DNA from: an uncultured Flavobacteriales bacterium
GTDB lineage: Bacteria; Bacteroidota; Bacteroidia; Flavobacteriales; BACL11
Assembly (NCBI GenBank): GCA_950069165.1
Contig: CATMIT010000085.1
Coordinates: 1-6,170 of the forward strand
DNA: 6,170 nt
Direction: 5' to 3'
The notes under the pieces are model-generated. The model worked only from the letters and a program-made list of their open reading frames with translations, made no database searches and was not told where the DNA came from. Within the stretch, counting starts at the first letter, position 1; each line of letters starts with the position of its first letter. Both the position numbers and the translations under genes were made by a program. Of this stretch, positions 4,554 to 6,170 are shown piece after piece.

Positions 4554-6170
4554 ATGTTAAGAAAATTATACTTACTTTTTGCTACTGTCCTTTTCTCGGC
4601 AGTTGCTTTTGCGCAAACAGGTACATTAAAGGGAACTGCTCTAGATGCCCTCAGTGGTGAAGCCATTCCTTTTGCCAATGTTATTATCGAAAGAAACGGA
4701 ACCCAAACAGCCGGAACTACAACCGATTTTGATGGAAAATTTACCATCAAACCAATAGAGCCAGGGACTTATACCGTTAAGGCTACTTTTGTTGGCTATC
4801 AAACCTATGTGATGACTGGCCTTATTATTTCTGCCAACAAAATTACTTTCCAGGATTTAAAATTATCCTCCGGAATACAGAAAGGAGAGGTGGTAATTGT
4901 TGAATATAAAAAACCTCTGATAGACCAGGATAATATTACCGGAACAACAAAAACAGCTGAAGAAATTGTGGCCTTACCTACAAGATCGGTTGCCTCTGTT
5001 GCTGCAACTACTGCCGGTATTTACCAAAGAGATGAAGGAGAGTCCTTAAATGTAAGGGGTTCCCGTTCAGATGCAATCGACTACTATATTGATGGCATTA
5101 AGGTAAGAGGAAGTTTGGGCTTACCGCAATCTGCCATTGAGCAAATTACAGTAATGACAGGAGGTTTGCCAGCCCAGTATGGGGATGTAACTGGAGGTAT
5201 TATTTCTATTACTACCAAGGGCCCATCCAATAAATTTTATGGAGGGGCTGAAGTGGAATCTTCTTCTTTATTTGATAAATATAATAAAAACCTTTTTGGA
5301 TTAAATTTATCAGGTCCTATTTTAAAGAAAAGAAATGAAGATGGCACCAAAGGTAATTCTATAATAGGGTATTTCTTATCAGGTGAGTTCAGGATGGTGG
5401 ATGATTCAGATCCTTCCGCCATTGGGAATTGGAAAATAAAAGATGGTGTATTGGCTGACCTAAAAGCAAACCCTTTCCGCCCGGCACCAAATGTATCTGC
5501 AGGTTTTTTGCAAAATGCAGAATTTGTAAGATTAGATGATTTGGAAAAAGTGCAAGCCAGGCAAAATGTAGCTCAGAAAAGAATAAGGGTATCAGGAAAA
5601 TTAGATTTTAAACCATCTAAAAACACCTATTTATCATTGGGAGGAAACTATCACTATAATAAAGGACATGCTTATACAAGAGTGTACTCCATTTTTAATT
5701 CTAATAACAACAGGCAAGATATTTCAAATACTTGGAGGGTTTTTGGTAAGCTTACCCAAAAGTTTGGCACCCAAGAGGCAGATGATGAAGAAAGTGCTTC
5801 TACCATAAAAAATGCCTTTTTCACCATACAAGGAGATTACACAAGAGATACGCACAAATACCAGGACGATTCTCATAACGAAAATATTTTTGATTATGGT
5901 TATATTGGGAAATTTCAAACCTATAAGGAAAATATATACGATCGTGGTACTATATTTGACACTGTAGGGGGTACATATCGTAATGGTTATATACACTCTG
6001 GATGGACAGATACTCTTTTCACTTTTGAAGCAGGAAATTTAAATCCTGATGCTGCTATTTATACTTCTAAGTATTATGAAATGTTTTCCGATTATGGCAT
6101 GATCTCTTATATTAATGGTTATGGAATGGATGGAGTTATTAGAACACCATTGGAAGGGTTCTTAATTTTA
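4554..6170 (+). CDS. TonB-dependent outer-membrane receptor with carboxypeptidase-regulatory-like domain, partial (C-terminus beyond window edge)
   Basis: The frame stays open from ATG 4554 to the right edge (539 codons, no stop); the beta-barrel must continue beyond. Residues 1-20 are a signal peptide (basic start, hydrophobic core, AFA before Gln21). Residues about 24-105 are a CarboxypepD_reg-like immunoglobulin-type domain (GTALDALSGEAIPFANVII, TTTDFDGKFTI, GTYTVKATFVGYQT). GEVVIVEY near 111-118 resembles a TonB box. The plug follows at about 128-226, with SLNVRGSRSDAIDYYIDGI at 164-182 and GGLPAQYGDVTGGIISITTK at 203-222, the 'alpha-helix-tryad' ending typical of plugs. Barrel strands begin near 228. 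It lacks the SusC/RagA-type signature, and no SusD gene is seen in the window, so it is an Oar-like or general TonB-dependent transporter; the ligand is unknown. It would use energy from the inner-membrane TonB-ExbB-ExbD system. It is divergent from the Rieske-like lipoprotein gene, with 146 bases between. Confidence 0.92.
   Translation, partial: MLRKLYLLFATVLFSAVAFAQTGTLKGTALDALSGEAIPFANVIIERNGTQTAGTTTDFDGKFTIKPIEPGTYTVKATFVGYQTYVMTGLIISANKITFQDLKLSSGIQKGEVVIVEYKKPLIDQDNITGTTKTAEEIVALPTRSVASVAATTAGIYQRDEGESLNVRGSRSDAIDYYIDGIKVRGSLGLPQSAIEQITVMTGGLPAQYGDVTGGIISITTKGPSNKFYGGAEVESSSLFDKYNKNLFGLNLSGPILKKRNEDGTKGNSIIGYFLSGEFRMVDDSDPSAIGNWKIKDGVLADLKANPFRPAPNVSAGFLQNAEFVRLDDLEKVQARQNVAQKRIRVSGKLDFKPSKNTYLSLGGNYHYNKGHAYTRVYSIFNSNNNRQDISNTWRVFGKLTQKFGTQEADDEESASTIKNAFFTIQGDYTRDTHKYQDDSHNENIFDYGYIGKFQTYKENIYDRGTIFDTVGGTYRNGYIHSGWTDTLFTFEAGNLNPDAAIYTSKYYEMFSDYGMISYINGYGMDGVIRTPLEGFLIL

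Noticed and set aside
4499..5996. Minus-strand open frames opposite the TonB receptor gene (4499-4750, 5237-5422, 5724-5996)
   Set aside because: The plus strand carries a continuous receptor frame with signal peptide, regulatory domain and plug; the antisense frames have no domain support.
4554..6170. SusC/RagA-type glycan receptor assignment
   Set aside because: The SusC signature region is not seen in the plug, and no SusD partner is in the window; only a general TonB-dependent receptor call is supported.

Overview
The window comes from an AT-rich genome of the phylum Bacteroidota, most likely a member of Flavobacteriia or a close relative. Three things point there: a TonB-dependent receptor with an N-terminal carboxypeptidase-regulatory-like domain; a perfect Bacteroidota -7 promoter box (TATCTTTG) in front of ahcY; and a bacterial geranylgeranylglyceryl-phosphate synthase family gene. 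Shine-Dalgarno sequences are weak or absent, as is usual in the phylum. There are no rRNA, tRNA, CRISPR or insertion-sequence features, and no gene-free stretch longer than about 150 bases.

Left part (1-1989, minus strand): a probable operon read from right to left. It runs from a 4'-phosphopantetheinyl transferase to a GGGP-synthase family enzyme, a small YkoF-type thiamine/hydroxymethylpyrimidine-binding protein, and a PnuC-family vitamin transporter cut by the window edge. The last three are very tightly packed (a TAATG stop/start overlap, then a 3-base gap). The first two are separated by 77 bases filled with a degenerate 14-base periodic repeat.

Middle (2038-3996, plus strand): a divergent promoter drives ahcY (S-adenosylhomocysteine hydrolase, complete and canonical). 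A GNAT acetyltransferase gene follows 29 bases later. Its last codons and stop lie in an imperfect palindrome that recalls the tail of an integron-type gene cassette. Three hairpins follow one another between the GNAT stop and the convergent gene; the last is a good bidirectional terminator.

Right part (3994-6170): a minus-strand lipoprotein with a Rieske-like sequence in which the iron-ligating histidines are replaced. It is divergent from a plus-strand TonB-dependent outer-membrane receptor. The receptor gene has signal peptide, carboxypeptidase-regulatory-like domain, plug and the start of the barrel, and stays open to the right edge.

Most of the window is ordinary core metabolism. The items most worth checking are the cassette-like palindrome behind the GNAT gene, the Rieske-like lipoprotein without histidine ligands, the vitamin-binding/transport pair, and the 14-base repeat. 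I see no convincing new multi-gene system.
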